Shown: piece by piece, positions 52,501-62,630 of the stretch
How the letters are laid out: the number at the start of each line of letters is the position of its first letter
Numbering within the stretch: position 1 is the first letter of the stretch
Position numbers and translations under genes: made by a program
The notes under the pieces: generated by a model
What the model was told of the DNA's origin: nothing
What the model saw: only the letters and a program-made list of their open reading frames with translations
The model's database searches: none
Origin: Beijerinckiaceae bacterium
Lineage (GTDB): Bacteria; Pseudomonadota; Alphaproteobacteria; Rhizobiales; Beijerinckiaceae
Length of the DNA: 64,000 nt
Direction: 5' to 3'
Assembly: GCA_027533425.1 (NCBI GenBank)
Contig: JAPZUD010000005.1
Location: 124,001 to 188,000 of the forward strand

Positions 52501-52907
52501 CGGTGGACGCCGCGAATTCCCTCTCCGCCAAGGCCGTCAAGGATAGGGCATTCAGGTCGCTGATCGCTATGGCACGCGTGAAGGAGTTGCCGGAGTGTTT
52601 GCGACATCGCCTGAAGTTCTGTGATCTTAGTCTCGATCTGGTGGAGGTGGCGTGCCGCAAGGGCGTACACATCCCGGCTTGAACGTGCCTTGTTGCGCCA
52701 GAGATCCAGCAAGGCGCGGATTTCCTCCAGCGAAAAGCCGAGGTCGCGCGCCGATCGGATGAAGCGGAGTTCGTGGAGATCGCGTTGGTCATAGTCGCGG
52801 TATCCGTTGTCCCGGCGGGCACCATTGGCGATCAGTCCAATCGACTCGTAGTGCCGGATCATTTTTGCCGAAACACCGCTCGCTTCGGCCGCTGCTCCAA
52901 TCTGCAT
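52497..52907 (-). CDS. cueR: CueR, copper-responsive MerR-family activator
   Basis: A 136-residue MerR-type regulator. The N-terminal winged helix contains AAEASGVSAKMIRHYESIGL. The Cu(I) site is C112 and C120 in ACHSDQRPEC, the same positions as in E. coli CueR. It distorts DNA at promoters with long spacers to activate copper export. It is divergent from copA with a perfect CueR box between. Confidence 0.93.
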   Translation of the reverse strand: MQIGAAAEASGVSAKMIRHYESIGLIANGARRDNGYRDYDQRDLHELRFIRSARDLGFSLEEIRALLDLWRNKARSSRDVYALAARHLHQIETKITELQAMSQTLRQLLHACHSDQRPECPILDGLGGEGIRGVHR

Positions 52908-52932
52908 TGCGACTTCTCCATTTAATCCCTTG

Positions 52933-52953
52933 ACCTTCCAATCATGGGAAGGT
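52933..52953 (+). promoter_or_regulatory. CueR box in the copA promoter
   Basis: ACCTTCC at 52933-52939 and GGAAGGT at 52947-52953 form a perfect inverted repeat with seven bases between, the CueR consensus. TTGACC (52930-52935) serves as the -35 element, with the -10 expected 19-20 bases on, as in MerR-type promoters. Confidence 0.92.
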
Positions 52954-53004
52954 GTTGGCTGGTTTCAAGCCTCACGCTCTTCAATTCGATAACAGGAGAT
53001 TCCC

Positions 53005-55407
53005 ATGAAATCCGTTGTTCCAGAAACCCGTTCTGCCTCGGGGAAAACCGAAGCAGGGTGCTGCGGCGGACACAGCCTGCATGATGCTCATCACCATCAC
53101 GCAGATCATGCGGCGGCCAGCTCGGACGTGAAAGACCCGGTCTGCGGGATGAGCGTTGATCCGTTGACCGCCAAGCATCACGCCCGTCACAAAGAGCAGG
53201 ACTACTATTTCTGCTCTGCCGGATGCCGCGCAAAGTTCATCGCCGATCCGCAGAAATACCTGACGCCTACCGAGCAACAGGCCGCCGAGCCGATGCCGGA
53301 AGGCACGATCTATACCTGCCCGATGCACCCGGAGGTGCGGCAGGAGGGGCCGGGCTCCTGCCCGATCTGTGGTATGGCGCTCGAGCCGGAGATGATCAGC
53401 CTCGATGATGCTCCCAGCCCAGAGCTTGCCGACATGACCCGGCGGTTCTGGTTCGGCCTGGCGCTGACCATCCCGGTGTTCTTTCTCGAAATGGGCGCGC
53501 ACCTCTTCGATTTTCATGCGCTGATGGCGGGACAGACCTCCAACTGGGTTCAGCTCGTGCTTGCGACCCCGGTCGTGCTCTGGGCTGGATGGCCATTCTT
53601 CGAACGTGGCTGGGCTTCCCTGGTCTCCCGCAATCTCAACATGTTTACACTGATCGCGATCGGCACCGGCGCGGCCTGGAGCTACAGCATCGTTGCTACC
53701 CTCGCTCCCAAGCTGTTCCCGCCGGCTTTCCGGGCAATGGATGGGGCGGTAGCGGTCTATTTCGAGGCTGCCGCGGTGATCACCGTACTGGTGCTGCTTG
53801 GGCAGGTGCTCGAGTTGCGCGCCCGCGAGCAAACCTCCGGTGCGATCAAGGCCCTGCTCGGCCTGGCTCCCAAAACCGCGCACCGTCTCGACAAGAACGG
53901 TGAGGAAACGGATATCCCGCTCGAACATGTCCATCTCGGCGACCGCCTCCGCGTTCGCCCCGGTGAGAAAATCCCGGTCGACGGCATTGTCATCGAGGGA
54001 CGTTCGAATGTCGACGAAGCCATGGTCACTGGGGAGCCGATGCCGGTTGCCAAAACGATCGGTGCGCGAGTCATCGGCGGCACCATCAATACGACCGGAT
54101 CGCTCATGATTGAGGCCGTTGCCGTCGGGCGCGATACGATGCTGGCCCGGATTGTCCAGCTGGTAGCGCAGGCGCAACGCTCGCGCGCGCCGATCCAGCG
54201 CCTTGCGGATACGGTATCGGGCTGGTTTGTGCCGGCGGTCATGCTGGTCTCAGCTGTGGCGTTTCTCGCGTGGTACGTCTTCGGCCCATCGCCGCAATTC
54301 TCCTACGCGTTGATCGCGGCGGTCGCGGTGCTCATCATCGCCTGCCCCTGTGCGCTCGGCCTCGCCACGCCCATGTCCATCATGGTCGGCGTCGGTGCCG
54401 GTGCACAGGCAGGGGTGCTTGTCAAAAATGCCGAAGCTCTCGAGCGGATGGAGAAGGTCGACATGCTGGTGATCGACAAGACCGGCACGCTGACCGAGGG
54501 GCGCCCAAGCGTCACCGGGATGGTCACGACCGGGACGATCGGTGAGGTTGAGCTGCTCCAGCTCGCAGCCTCTGTGGAGAAACTCAGCGAACACCCGCTG
54601 GCATATGCCATCGTCTCGGAAGCGGGGCACCGCGGCATCGCCCTCCTGCCCGCGCTCGAGTTCGACTCGCCCATCGGCAAAGGTGCCCGTGCCAAGATCA
54701 ACGGCCGCGATGTCGCCATCGGCCAGGAGCGCTATCTCGCCGAAATTGGTGTGACTGTGGCTGCGGGTGGCGCCGCAACCATGCGCGAGGAAGGCGCAAC
54801 TGCTGTCTTCGTTGCCGTCGAGGGAGAATTGGCCGGTATTCTCCGCATTGAGGATCCAATCAAGGTGTCGACTCCAGCCGCGCTTGTGGCCCTGCGCCAG
54901 GCAGGCATCGAGATCATGATGCTGACCGGCGACGCGAAAGGCACTGCAAAAGCCATCGCGGAGCGGCTCGGCATCACGCGCTTCGAGGCCGAGGTCACGC
55001 CGGAGCGCAAGCAACAGGTCGTGGCCAGCCTTCGCGCGGAAGGAAGGGTCGTCGCCATGGCGGGCGATGGTGTGAATGATGCTCCTGCACTTGCCGCTGC
55101 CGATGTCGGCATCGCGATGGGCAATGGCACCGATGTTGCGCTCGAAAGCGCATCGGTCGCGCTGCTCAAGGGGGATCTCAACGGTATCGTCAAGGCAAGA
55201 CAGCTCTCCGCTGCAACCATGGCCAATATCCGCCAAAACCTGTTCTTCGCATTCGTCTACAATGCCGCCGGGGTGCCCATCGCCGCCGGCCTTCTCTACC
55301 CCGCCTTCGGGATTCTCGTCTCGCCCGTCATCGCGGCAACCGCGATGGCGCTGTCGTCCGTGAGTGTCATCACCAACGCCCTGCGCCTGCGCGCTCTGAA
55401 GCTGTAA
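53005..55407 (+). CDS. copA: CopA-type Cu(I)-exporting P-type ATPase
   Basis: An 800-residue P1B ATPase. The N terminus is unusual: a His-rich stretch (residues 26-35), a YHS domain (42-88, DPVCGMSV and FCSAGC) and a heavy-metal-binding box (101-128, YTCPMHPEV and CPICGMAL), in place of the usual CXXC HMA domains. The core has [19 protein letters not shown], the phosphorylated [29 protein letters not shown], and YN and MALSS copper sites in the last helices. It pumps Cu(I) out of the cytoplasm and is controlled by CueR. ATG at 53005 with AGGAG upstream. Confidence 0.95.
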   Translation: MKSVVPETRSASGKTEAGCCGGHSLHDAHHHHADHAAASSDVKDPVCGMSVDPLTAKHHARHKEQDYYFCSAGCRAKFIADPQKYLTPTEQQAAEPMPEGTIYTCPMHPEVRQEGPGSCPICGMALEPEMISLDDAPSPELADMTRRFWFGLALTIPVFFLEMGAHLFDFHALMAGQTSNWVQLVLATPVVLWAGWPFFERGWASLVSRNLNMFTLIAIGTGAAWSYSIVATLAPKLFPPAFRAMDGAVAVYFEAAAVITVLVLLGQVLELRAREQTSGAIKALLGLAPKTAHRLDKNGEETDIPLEHVHLGDRLRVRPGEKIPVDGIVIEGRSNVDEAMVTGEPMPVAKTIGARVIGGTINTTGSLMIEAVAVGRDTMLARIVQLVAQAQRSRAPIQRLADTVSGWFVPAVMLVSAVAFLAWYVFGPSPQFSYALIAAVAVLIIACPCALGLATPMSIMVGVGAGAQAGVLVKNAEALERMEKVDMLVIDKTGTLTEGRPSVTGMVTTGTIGEVELLQLAASVEKLSEHPLAYAIVSEAGHRGIALLPALEFDSPIGKGARAKINGRDVAIGQERYLAEIGVTVAAGGAATMREEGATAVFVAVEGELAGILRIEDPIKVSTPAALVALRQAGIEIMMLTGDAKGTAKAIAERLGITRFEAEVTPERKQQVVASLRAEGRVVAMAGDGVNDAPALAAADVGIAMGNGTDVALESASVALLKGDLNGIVKARQLSAATMANIRQNLFFAFVYNAAGVPIAAGLLYPAFGILVSPVIAATAMALSSVSVITNALRLRALKL

Positions 55408-55416
55408 GGCGAGCCG

Positions 55417-55544
55417 TCACGGACCGGAAGCATAACCCCTGAGCCGCGCGTAGTCCCTGACCTGTTCTGGGCTAAGCGCGGCTTTCGGATCGAGATGGTA
55501 GCGCAAGTCCGTCGTCAGATAGATTTCGACAGTTTCGGGCTCCC
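55417..55544 (-). pseudogene. C-terminal remnant of an unknown gene cut by an IS element
   Basis: A 42-residue minus-strand frame (containing EIYLTTDLRYHLDPKAAL) ends at a TGA at 55417-55419 and runs without a start codon into the IS3 element at 55545. It has protein-like composition. The continuation is not found beyond the other end of the element, so a rearrangement or deletion followed. Family not recognised. Confidence 0.45.
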
Positions 55545-56749
55545 TGTAAGGGCGTCTCTGGCTCCTCGGGGTTCGAGATTATGCGGCTCGCGCATGACGC
55601 TGCAAGCGTCGGTTTGCGAAAGTCTGGCGCTTGATCCTTTCGCGCCCGGCGAGGATCTCCTCGCCCCGCCCGTTCCAGACGTCGGCCGGGGTCAGAGTGT
55701 CGAGACTCTCGGCATAGCGGGCATGGTTGTAATGCTCGACGAAGGCCGCGATCTGACGCTCAAGCTCGCCAGGCAGTTAATTGTGCTCGAGCAGGATGCG
55801 ATTCTGGAGCGTCTGACGTCAAAGCTCGATCTTGCCTTGCGTCTGCGGGTTGCAGGGCGCACCCCGGAAATGGTCGATGTCCTATCATCGAGCCGGTTGG
55901 CGAGGTCAGCGGCGACAACAGACGAGTCATTATCGCTGAGCAGCCTGGGCTTGTGCAGAACCGTGACCTGATCCAGTCCCGCTCGCTTGAGGGCGAGGTC
56001 GAGCGTGTCCATCACGTCCTCGGCCCTTATCATGGAGCATAGCTTCCAGGCGACGATGTAACGCGAGCCATCATCCAGGACGGTCGAAAGATAGTACCAT
56101 CCCCGGCCGGTGAACTTGAGGCAGGTAAAGTCCGTCTGCCAGAGCTGGTTGATGGCCGTTGTCTTGTCCTTGAACTCGTTTGCTGCCTCGATCACGATTA
56201 AGACTGGGCTGGTGATGAGATCATGCGCCTTGAGCAGGCGAAACACCGAAGCCTCTGAAACAAAGCATCTTTTCTCATCGGTGAAGCAAGCGGCCAACTC
56301 CCGCGCCGAAAGCTCCGGGATTTCCAGCGCCATGTCGATGATCGCCTGACGGACATCATCCGGGATGCGGTTCCATACGCGATCAGGCCGAGATCGCCGG
56401 TCGGCCAGCGCCTCCGGGCCGCCGGATTGGTATCGATCGTCCCCGCGGTAGAAGGTCGATCGAGGAATGTCGAGCTTATCGAGCGTCCAGCAGGTCGGCA
56501 GATGCGATTGCTCGACCAGCCGTAATTCTGCGAGGAAGCGATCCCCTCCCGGCGACAGAGCTCGGAAATGCTCTCCTGGCCACGCAGGCCCTCGATCATG
56601 ACGCGGATCTTCCCCTCCGCCGAAAACTGCCGACGCGTTGCGCGCCGGATATCCTTCATCCCTTGTTCTGCCAGCGCTTTATCCGGCCCGGATTTATGTC
56701 TCATCTTCGCTCCTTGATCAGCTAAAATGAGCCAGAAATCCTCCGTTCA
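55545..56749 (-). mobile_element. Decayed IS3-family insertion sequence
   Basis: About 1.2 kb with imperfect ends: TGAACGGAGG...TTCTGGCTC read inward from 56749 and TGTAAGGGCG...CTCTGGCTC from 55545. On the minus strand, OrfA begins about 56704 (RRQFSAEGKIRVMIEGLRGQ, then ISELCRREGIA) and breaks by frameshift; OrfB with the integrase core (LWQTDFTCLKFTGRGWYYLS, then VLDDGSRYIVAWKL) is broken again around 55890, and an in-frame stop follows. The last stretch of the transposase ends at TAA 55579-55581. It is an inactive element. A clear target duplication was not found. Confidence 0.85.
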
Positions 56750-57230
56750 CCAATGACCCGCTTCTGGATCACCAGCGCTGACGGAGACACGGGACGCTAC
56801 GACATCATCAGGAAGTCAGCCCCGGCGGAGGGGGCGCATACATCGTCTCTTGAAAAAGCCCCAACTCGCTTTGTTGATCTCTTTCTCAGCGCATGTGCTG
56901 AAGGCGCTGGATGCGGCCGGCATCCCGATGCTGATCGACGACAAGGGCCATGCCTCTTTGCGCGCACTGCTGCTTGAAGGCCGCCAGATCGTCACCTTCT
57001 GAACCGGCGCCGTCCCGGACAACGCCACAGAGCGACAGAGATCAGTCGCTCGTCGCCAAATCTCACTCAACTGTGACGGGCTGCACGTCCCCGCGCGCCC
57101 GTTACACTCTGGAAGTGCCCGTCGCGCCGATCTAGCATGGGCTACCGTTCATACTTGGCCGGAACGGCCTCGAGCCAGATGGCGTCAACCTCGCAGGGGC
57201 AGCGCCCCGGAAAACAACAAGGACATTCCC
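56750..57230. other. Gene debris between the IS element and the GST gene
   Basis: 481 bases without an intact gene. A plus-strand frame ending at TGA 57000-57002 (containing HVLKALDAAGIPMLIDDKGH) looks like the C-terminal end of a lost protein; its upstream part shifts frame near 56865. The remainder holds short non-coding frames and the GST promoter. Confidence 0.45.
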
Positions 57231-57908
57231 GTGCTGACATTCTACTTCAACGGCTCGCCCAATCCGAGCAAGGTTGCCTTGTTCCTCGAAGAAGCCGGTC
57301 TGCCTTATGATGCAAAGCCGATTGATACGCGGCGCGGGGACCAGTTCAAGCCGGAATTCCTGGCGATCAATCCCAATGGCAAGGTGCCGGCGATTGTTGA
57401 TGGCGATGTGATCGTCTTCGACAGCAACGCCATCCTCCTCTACCTCGCCGAAAAGACGGGGAAGTTCCTGCCGCCCGAGACGCCGGCCAATCGCGGTGCG
57501 CTGCTCTCATGGCTGATGTTCGTTGCGACCGGCGTGGGGCCCTTCTCGGGGCAGGCGGTGCATTTCAAGCATTTTGCGCCGGAAAAAGTGCCCTATGCGC
57601 ATGAACGCTATCAATACGAAGCGATGCGTCACTATTCCGTGCTCGATCAGCATCTGGCAAAGCACCGCTATATGGTGGGCGATACCTACACCATCGTCGA
57701 CATGGATATCTGGGGCTGGGCGCGGATGATCCCGTTCATTCTCGGCGAGGAGGCCTGGGCCAAGCTGCCCCATCTCAAGCGTCTCTTCGATGAAATCGAT
57801 GCACGGCCCGCCGCCGCGGCGGCAAAAGGTCTGAAGGATCGGCATGCCTTCAAGGCCGAAATGGACGAGGAAGCCCGCAAGATCATGTTCAAGCATCTCG
57901 CACGTTGA
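57231..57908 (+). CDS. Glutathione S-transferase
   Basis: A 225-residue GST of the YfcG/Ure2-like type. The N-terminal thioredoxin fold has YFNGSPNPSKVALFLEEAGL with the catalytic-region SPN, NPNGKVPAI and the glutathione-binding DSNAILLYLAE; the helical C-terminal domain has YTIVDMDIWGW. These enzymes conjugate or reduce using glutathione. The GTG at 57231 follows AAGGA closely. Single gene. Confidence 0.9.
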   Translation: MLTFYFNGSPNPSKVALFLEEAGLPYDAKPIDTRRGDQFKPEFLAINPNGKVPAIVDGDVIVFDSNAILLYLAEKTGKFLPPETPANRGALLSWLMFVATGVGPFSGQAVHFKHFAPEKVPYAHERYQYEAMRHYSVLDQHLAKHRYMVGDTYTIVDMDIWGWARMIPFILGEEAWAKLPHLKRLFDEIDARPAAAAAKGLKDRHAFKAEMDEEARKIMFKHLAR

Positions 57909-58027
57909 GGCTGCCGAATTCGGCCAGGCGTTTCCTGCCACAAAAAACCGCCCCGAACAGCCCGGACGCTCTGAGCGCCCGGTTTCGGCGTGCCTTGTCA
58001 CGCCTTCCAACGGACGTCCGGGGGGTG

Positions 58028-58045
58028 GCGGTCTGCCGCTTTTTT
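58028..58045 (+). terminator. Short GC hairpin with U-run
   Basis: GCGG (58028-58031), loop TCTG, CCGC (58036-58039), then six T. The stem is short but GC-rich and the T-run clear; it lies about 120 bases after the GST gene and just before the next small gene. Confidence 0.5.
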
Positions 58046-58106
58046 CGTATCGGTCAAGCCGCCAAACTGTGCTAACTCGCCACCTCATCATCAAGGGAGT
58101 GAAACA

Positions 58107-58340
58107 GTGAGCGGCCCAACCGTGTCCGAGGCGACCGACAGGATTTATGCATCACTCCGGTCAAACAATGCTGACATCGACGCCCATATCGCGACCCTCA
58201 AGGCGGCGCTCACCCGGGAGGGCTTGAAGGAAGCGGTCTTCGATCCGACAAGGCTGGTCCAAAACAACCGTTCGGGGCGCAAGCTGATGCAGGCTTACTT
58301 CCGGCAGCGCGGTGTGAGCGTGACGTTTTCAACCGAGTAG
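58107..58340 (+). CDS. Small protein of unknown function (77 aa)
   Basis: A 77-residue helical protein (ATDRIYASLRSNNADIDAHI, ending FRQRGVSVTFSTE) starting at GTG 58107, with AAGGGAG about nine bases upstream. No signal peptide, membrane segment or recognised domain. Its composition looks genuinely coding. It lies directly after a terminator-like hairpin, so it has its own promoter. Confidence 0.6.
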   Translation: MSGPTVSEATDRIYASLRSNNADIDAHIATLKAALTREGLKEAVFDPTRLVQNNRSGRKLMQAYFRQRGVSVTFSTE

Positions 58341-58591
58341 GGCTGCCCGGCTGCATGACCAGGGCTCACATCCGCTTCCGGGGAGCGGCGCCGGCACTTT
58401 GCGTGCCCGGCAAACCGAGCCTCGGCCCGCGACGTCACAGGCGCAGCGGAGGTCGATCCAGACCGCGCGACAATCCGTGACTTTCCGTTGCCCGCGCCCG
58501 GCAATTGCCTGAGCCAGGCGATACCACCCCGAGCCGTCGGCGGCGAGCGCAGTCTCCAAGCATCGAGCGGCGCATGGGTTGCCGTTCCGGA

Positions 58592-59500
58592 TCAGGTCGC
58601 CTCAGCCGCCTCCAGCCATTGCCCGAGGCCTGTTGCGAGCCCATCGAGCACAGCGCGGATGGCATGGGCGTGCTTCTGGTCCTCGTGCACCGCAAGCCAG
58701 CAATCGAGCTTGATATCGACAACCCCGGGCAGCACAGGCACAAGGTCGGGCTCGCGGCGCGCCATGGCTTTCTGGATCATTCCGATCCCCAGTCCGGCGC
58801 GGATTGCCATGGTCTGCGCCACATCAGAATCGACCCGGAACGAGAAAATCTCGCGCGAGATCGGCAAGAGGCCACCCGCCACCGCGCGGGCCGAATGGTC
58901 GTCGCGATCAAAACCGATCAGGTGGTGCTGGGTGAGCTCATCGATGGTCGCGGGCACGCCGAACCGCGCCACGTAATCACGATGCACATGGAGCCCCAGC
59001 GGCACCTGCCCGATGCGGCGGGCCACAAGCCCCTCCTGTTTCGGGCGCGCCATGCGCACAGCGATGTCGGCATCACGGCGCAGAAGGTCCTCGTTGCGAT
59101 TGTTGAGAGCGAGTTCGAGGGTGATTGCAGGAAACCGCGTCCGGATCTCCGCAAGGATCGACGGCAGAACGAAGGTGCCCATGATCTCGCTGGCCGAAAT
59201 CCGCACCGTACCGCGCGGCTGGCGAAAATCTCCGCCGGTGGTCGCGGCGCGCTTGAGAGCCGCGAAAGCGGATTCCATCGCCTCCGCATGCGGCACGAGG
59301 CCGAGCGCCGCTTCCGTGGGGACAAGGCCGCCCGGCGAGCGGGTGAAGAGCGCGACGCCAAGCCCGGCTTCCAGTTCGTCAACATGTCGGCCAATGGTGG
59401 GCTGGGTAAGCCCGGTCGTGCGGGCCGCAGCCGAGAGACTGCCACGCCGGATGACGGCGAGAAACGAGCGCAGCAGCGTCCAATCCGCAAATTCAGTCAT
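58592..59500 (-). CDS. LysR-family transcriptional regulator
   Basis: A 302-residue LysR protein with the N-terminal winged helix (LRSFLAVIRRGSLSAAARTT, GLTQPTIGRHVDELEAGLGV) and a periplasmic-binding-type effector domain. It is divergent from the epimerase/membrane-protein operon, with an AT-rich gap of 86 bases, and probably controls it. Effector unknown. Confidence 0.9.
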   Translation of the reverse strand: MTEFADWTLLRSFLAVIRRGSLSAAARTTGLTQPTIGRHVDELEAGLGVALFTRSPGGLVPTEAALGLVPHAEAMESAFAALKRAATTGGDFRQPRGTVRISASEIMGTFVLPSILAEIRTRFPAITLELALNNRNEDLLRRDADIAVRMARPKQEGLVARRIGQVPLGLHVHRDYVARFGVPATIDELTQHHLIGFDRDDHSARAVAGGLLPISREIFSFRVDSDVAQTMAIRAGLGIGMIQKAMARREPDLVPVLPGVVDIKLDCWLAVHEDQKHAHAIRAVLDGLATGLGQWLEAAEAT

Positions 59501-59586
59501 ACGAAAATTTATAGCTATTGAAAAATTTTATGCAATTCCCGTTTGACAGCGGTCGCGGCATGGTTGGGCCAGAAACGGAGCAACCC

Positions 59587-60549
59587 ATGTCCCAGCCCTC
59601 TCCTCGAACGGCTCTTGTCCTCGGCATCACCGGCGCTGTCGGACTCGGGATCGCCGGCGCACTGGCTTCCCGCGGCTGGTCGATCCGCGCAATGACCCGA
59701 CGCCCCCGGAACGACCGACCGGTACTGCCCTTCGAGGTCGAGTGGTGGCCCGGCGATGCGCTCGATTCCAGCGCTGTGGCCGCAGCGGCGGAGGGCATGG
59801 CGCTCATCGTCCATGGCGTCAATCCACCGGGCTACCAGCGTTGGCGCGAGGACGGCCTGCCCATGCTGGCGAACACCATCGCCGCTGCGGAAAAGGCGGG
59901 TGCGACGATCCTGTTTCCGGCCAATGTCTATGTCTTCTCGAAAGCCTCGCCCCAGCTCATCGACGAGAAGACGCTTCGTGCGCCCACGACACGGAAGGGC
60001 ACCGTGCGGCTCGAGATGGAGCAGATGCTCGAGGACGCCGCAACAAGGCGCGGCGCGCGGGTGATTGCCCTGCGCGCCGGGGATTTCTTCGGACCGGGTG
60101 TCACGAGCTCCTGGTTCGCGCAGGCCATGGCGAAGGGAGGGCCTTCCGCCAAGGTCATCCACACGCTTACGCCGGCGGGCATCGGCCATGCCTGGGCCTA
60201 TCTGCCGGATCTCGCAGAGGCCTTCGCGCGCCTTGTGGACCGGCGTGCCGAACTGCCGGCCTTCACGCTGCTGCCTTTCGGCGGCCATGCCGATCGGACC
60301 GGACGCATGATGGCCGAGGCGGTGCAGCGGGTCCTGGGCCAGCCACCACGGCCGATCCGGTCCTTTCCGTGGATCATGCTGTGGCTGGGCGCCCCTTTCA
60401 GTGCCTTTCTGCGCGAGGCGCTGGAGATGACCTGGCTCTGGAAGACGACGCTTCTGCTCGACAACACAGCGCTCCGCCGCCTGATCGGCGAGGAACCACA
60501 TACACCGCTGGATGAGGCCGTGAGGGCCGCATTGGCACCGACGGCCTGA
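59587..60549 (+). CDS. NAD(P)-binding epimerase-like protein
   Basis: A 320-residue atypical/extended SDR with N-terminal LVLGITGAVGLGIAGALA (a TGxxGxxG variant), a central FPANVYVFSK, and ALRAGDFFGPGV. The classical YxxxK is not evident at the usual place; YVFSK may correspond. The start at 59587 has GGAG seven bases upstream. Substrate unknown. It lies 25 bases before a membrane protein gene and opposite a LysR regulator. Confidence 0.82.
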   Translation: MSQPSPRTALVLGITGAVGLGIAGALASRGWSIRAMTRRPRNDRPVLPFEVEWWPGDALDSSAVAAAAEGMALIVHGVNPPGYQRWREDGLPMLANTIAAAEKAGATILFPANVYVFSKASPQLIDEKTLRAPTTRKGTVRLEMEQMLEDAATRRGARVIALRAGDFFGPGVTSSWFAQAMAKGGPSAKVIHTLTPAGIGHAWAYLPDLAEAFARLVDRRAELPAFTLLPFGGHADRTGRMMAEAVQRVLGQPPRPIRSFPWIMLWLGAPFSAFLREALEMTWLWKTTLLLDNTALRRLIGEEPHTPLDEAVRAALAPTA

Positions 60550-60574
60550 CCCTGAAACTCCAAGGATCGAAATC

Positions 60575-61297
60575 ATGACACCCGCATTCCAGGCGGCGCC
60601 GATGTCGCGCGCCGAAACCCTCGCCCTTGTCTCGCTCGTGCTGGCCCAGATCGTGCTTTTCCTGGTCCCGCTCGTTGTGCTCGGCGGTGCCATCGGCTGG
60701 CCCGCGAGCCTGCGTCTGCCTGCATCCGAGGCCCTGCCACTCATCCATCGCAACGGGGTTGCCGTGCAGGTGGGCTATATCGGCTATCTCCTCACCGCCG
60801 TGGCGATGATACCGCTGGCGCTGGCATTCCGGCGCCACGCGCAGGCGGCGGGTGTCTCGGGGCTGTTGGTCGATACGATGGCGGCACTCGGTATCGCCGC
60901 CGCCGTGCTCAAGACACTGGGAATCGTGCGGTGGCTGATCGCCATGCCCGCGCTTGCCGCCCTGCATGACGGAACGAGCGATCCCGCGATCCGAATGATC
61001 GTCGAAGTGAACTATCTCGCGCTCAATGGCTATGCTGGCAGCGTGGGGGAATTGCTTGGCGTGCAGCTTTTCTCCGGGCTTTGGCTCATCCTGCTGGGTG
61101 TCAGCTTTGCGCGAATGGGCCTGAGAGTTCATGGCGTTGCGGCGATGGTGCTTGGACTTGGCTTCACGGCCATGGCCGCCCGCACGCTCGTGCCCGCTGT
61201 CAATGTGCTGGGCGGGGTACTGCCACCGCTCGGCCTCGCCTGGTATCTGCTGCTGGCCATATCGTTGTGGCGGCAGGGCTTGCGCTCGAATGGCTGA
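60575..61297 (+). CDS. Integral membrane protein, DUF4386-like
   Basis: A 240-residue protein with six hydrophobic helices. HRNGVAVQVGYIGYLLTAVA, MIVEVNYLALNGYAGSVGEL and FSGLWLILLGVSFARMGLRV follow the DUF4386 pattern. Function is unknown. It is co-transcribed with the epimerase-like gene and so probably under the LysR regulator. Confidence 0.75.
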   Translation: MTPAFQAAPMSRAETLALVSLVLAQIVLFLVPLVVLGGAIGWPASLRLPASEALPLIHRNGVAVQVGYIGYLLTAVAMIPLALAFRRHAQAAGVSGLLVDTMAALGIAAAVLKTLGIVRWLIAMPALAALHDGTSDPAIRMIVEVNYLALNGYAGSVGELLGVQLFSGLWLILLGVSFARMGLRVHGVAAMVLGLGFTAMAARTLVPAVNVLGGVLPPLGLAWYLLLAISLWRQGLRSNG

Positions 61298-61476
61298 GCC
61301 AGGCTGCCGGCCGGGTCGCGCCTGGGGCGCGGCCGCCGACCTGGGAGTGTAGAACACGCGGTCAACACTCCTGCCGTCATATGCCTGTTATGGTCAGTCG
61401 GCACCCGCTTCATGCAACGTCCCTGAAGAGCGGGGCGTATCATGCCGGTCCGCGGCACATTTCAAGGGAGGCCGCG

Positions 61477-62310
61477 ATGCGCATCATCAAGCTGACACTC
61501 GAGACGCCTGTCGAAGCAGGCCTCGAAATCCTGCTGGCCGCCCCGATCGACACACCCGAGCAACGGGTTCGAAAAATCGAGGTCACAGGCTTTGACGTCA
61601 GGCATGCAGAGTGCCTGAACAGTGGACAGCCTCTCCTGCGCCTGCGGCAACGCGCGGGAGCCGCAGGGGACGTCAGGCTGACCTTCGATGAACCCGGGCC
61701 CGGGTTCCCGGACTGGGCTTTCGAGCCAACGGGCGGGCCGCATGAAACACCCTCGAGCGAGTTGAAACGCCTGATCGAGGATATTGCGCCCTTGACCCTT
61801 TCCACACCGGAGCGGGTTGAACGGATCATCCGCCATATCGAGGAGCGATTCACCTATGGCGTGCCGGAAATCGGGCTGGCGGACGATCTCGAGGCCATGC
61901 CTGCGCTTGCCTGTGGCCTGCATCAAGGAACCTGCGTCGATACGCATAGTTACGGTGTCGCGGCTTTCCGGGCAGCCGGACTACGCGCCGCCTATGTCAG
62001 CGGCCTCTATTTCGAAGAGGGCACGAAGATCGGAAGACCCGGTCATTGCTGGATGGCGGTCAAGGCAGAGGGCGCACCACACCATTGGGATGTCTCGCAT
62101 TTCCTGAAGTTCGGTTTGGGACCGACCCTGCCGGTGTACAATCCGAAACCCGGGATCCGGTATGCCATGGCGATCGGCCGCGACATCCTGGTCGAAGGAG
62201 AAGCAGGGCCGGTGACCTTAGGTCGACTCTCCGGGTTTCATCTCCTGTCAGGGCCAGAATGCGGGCTGAAGCTCGCAACCCTTGCAGAACTCATCGAGAT
62301 GTCCCCCTGA
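61477..62310 (+). CDS. Transglutaminase-like cysteine protease/amidase protein
   Basis: A 277-residue cytoplasmic protein. A beta-rich N-terminal half (bacterial transglutaminase-like N domain) precedes the catalytic core with Cys in HQGTCVDTHSYGVAAFRAAG, His in RPGHCWMAVKAEG and Asp in HHWDVSHFLK, so the triad is complete. AAGGGAGG precedes the ATG at 61477. Bacterial members act on peptides or amide bonds. Single gene; partner unknown. Confidence 0.85.
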   Translation: MRIIKLTLETPVEAGLEILLAAPIDTPEQRVRKIEVTGFDVRHAECLNSGQPLLRLRQRAGAAGDVRLTFDEPGPGFPDWAFEPTGGPHETPSSELKRLIEDIAPLTLSTPERVERIIRHIEERFTYGVPEIGLADDLEAMPALACGLHQGTCVDTHSYGVAAFRAAGLRAAYVSGLYFEEGTKIGRPGHCWMAVKAEGAPHHWDVSHFLKFGLGPTLPVYNPKPGIRYAMAIGRDILVEGEAGPVTLGRLSGFHLLSGPECGLKLATLAELIEMSP

Positions 62311-62630
62311 AAACCCGACGCGTCGATGCAGCATCCCAGGTCATGAATCGAAGGCGTCAGGCATGTCTTCCGCCGGATCCTGAGGCTGACCACCAGAAGG
62401 CACCTGGACCGCTCCGGGTTTGCAGGCGAACTGACCGGTGGATGCGCCGCAATTTGCCGAACACCTTCAATCATGGCGCATGCCATCGGGCGCAGTTCGG
62501 CTGATCCCGCGCAAGAGTGGCTTCACCGGGACCCGCGGACGTCATGACCTTGTCATGGCGAGCCAATAACGACCACGTCCTGTGCGGTTCGCAGCGCATT
62601 CGATCCCGCTCCTGACACTGGATTGGTCAG
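62311..62630. other. Gap upstream of the dipeptide-type transporter genes
   Basis: 320 bases with no convincing gene, hairpin terminator or recognisable operator. It should hold the promoter of the transporter operon starting at 62631; no binding-protein gene precedes it here. Confidence 0.5.
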
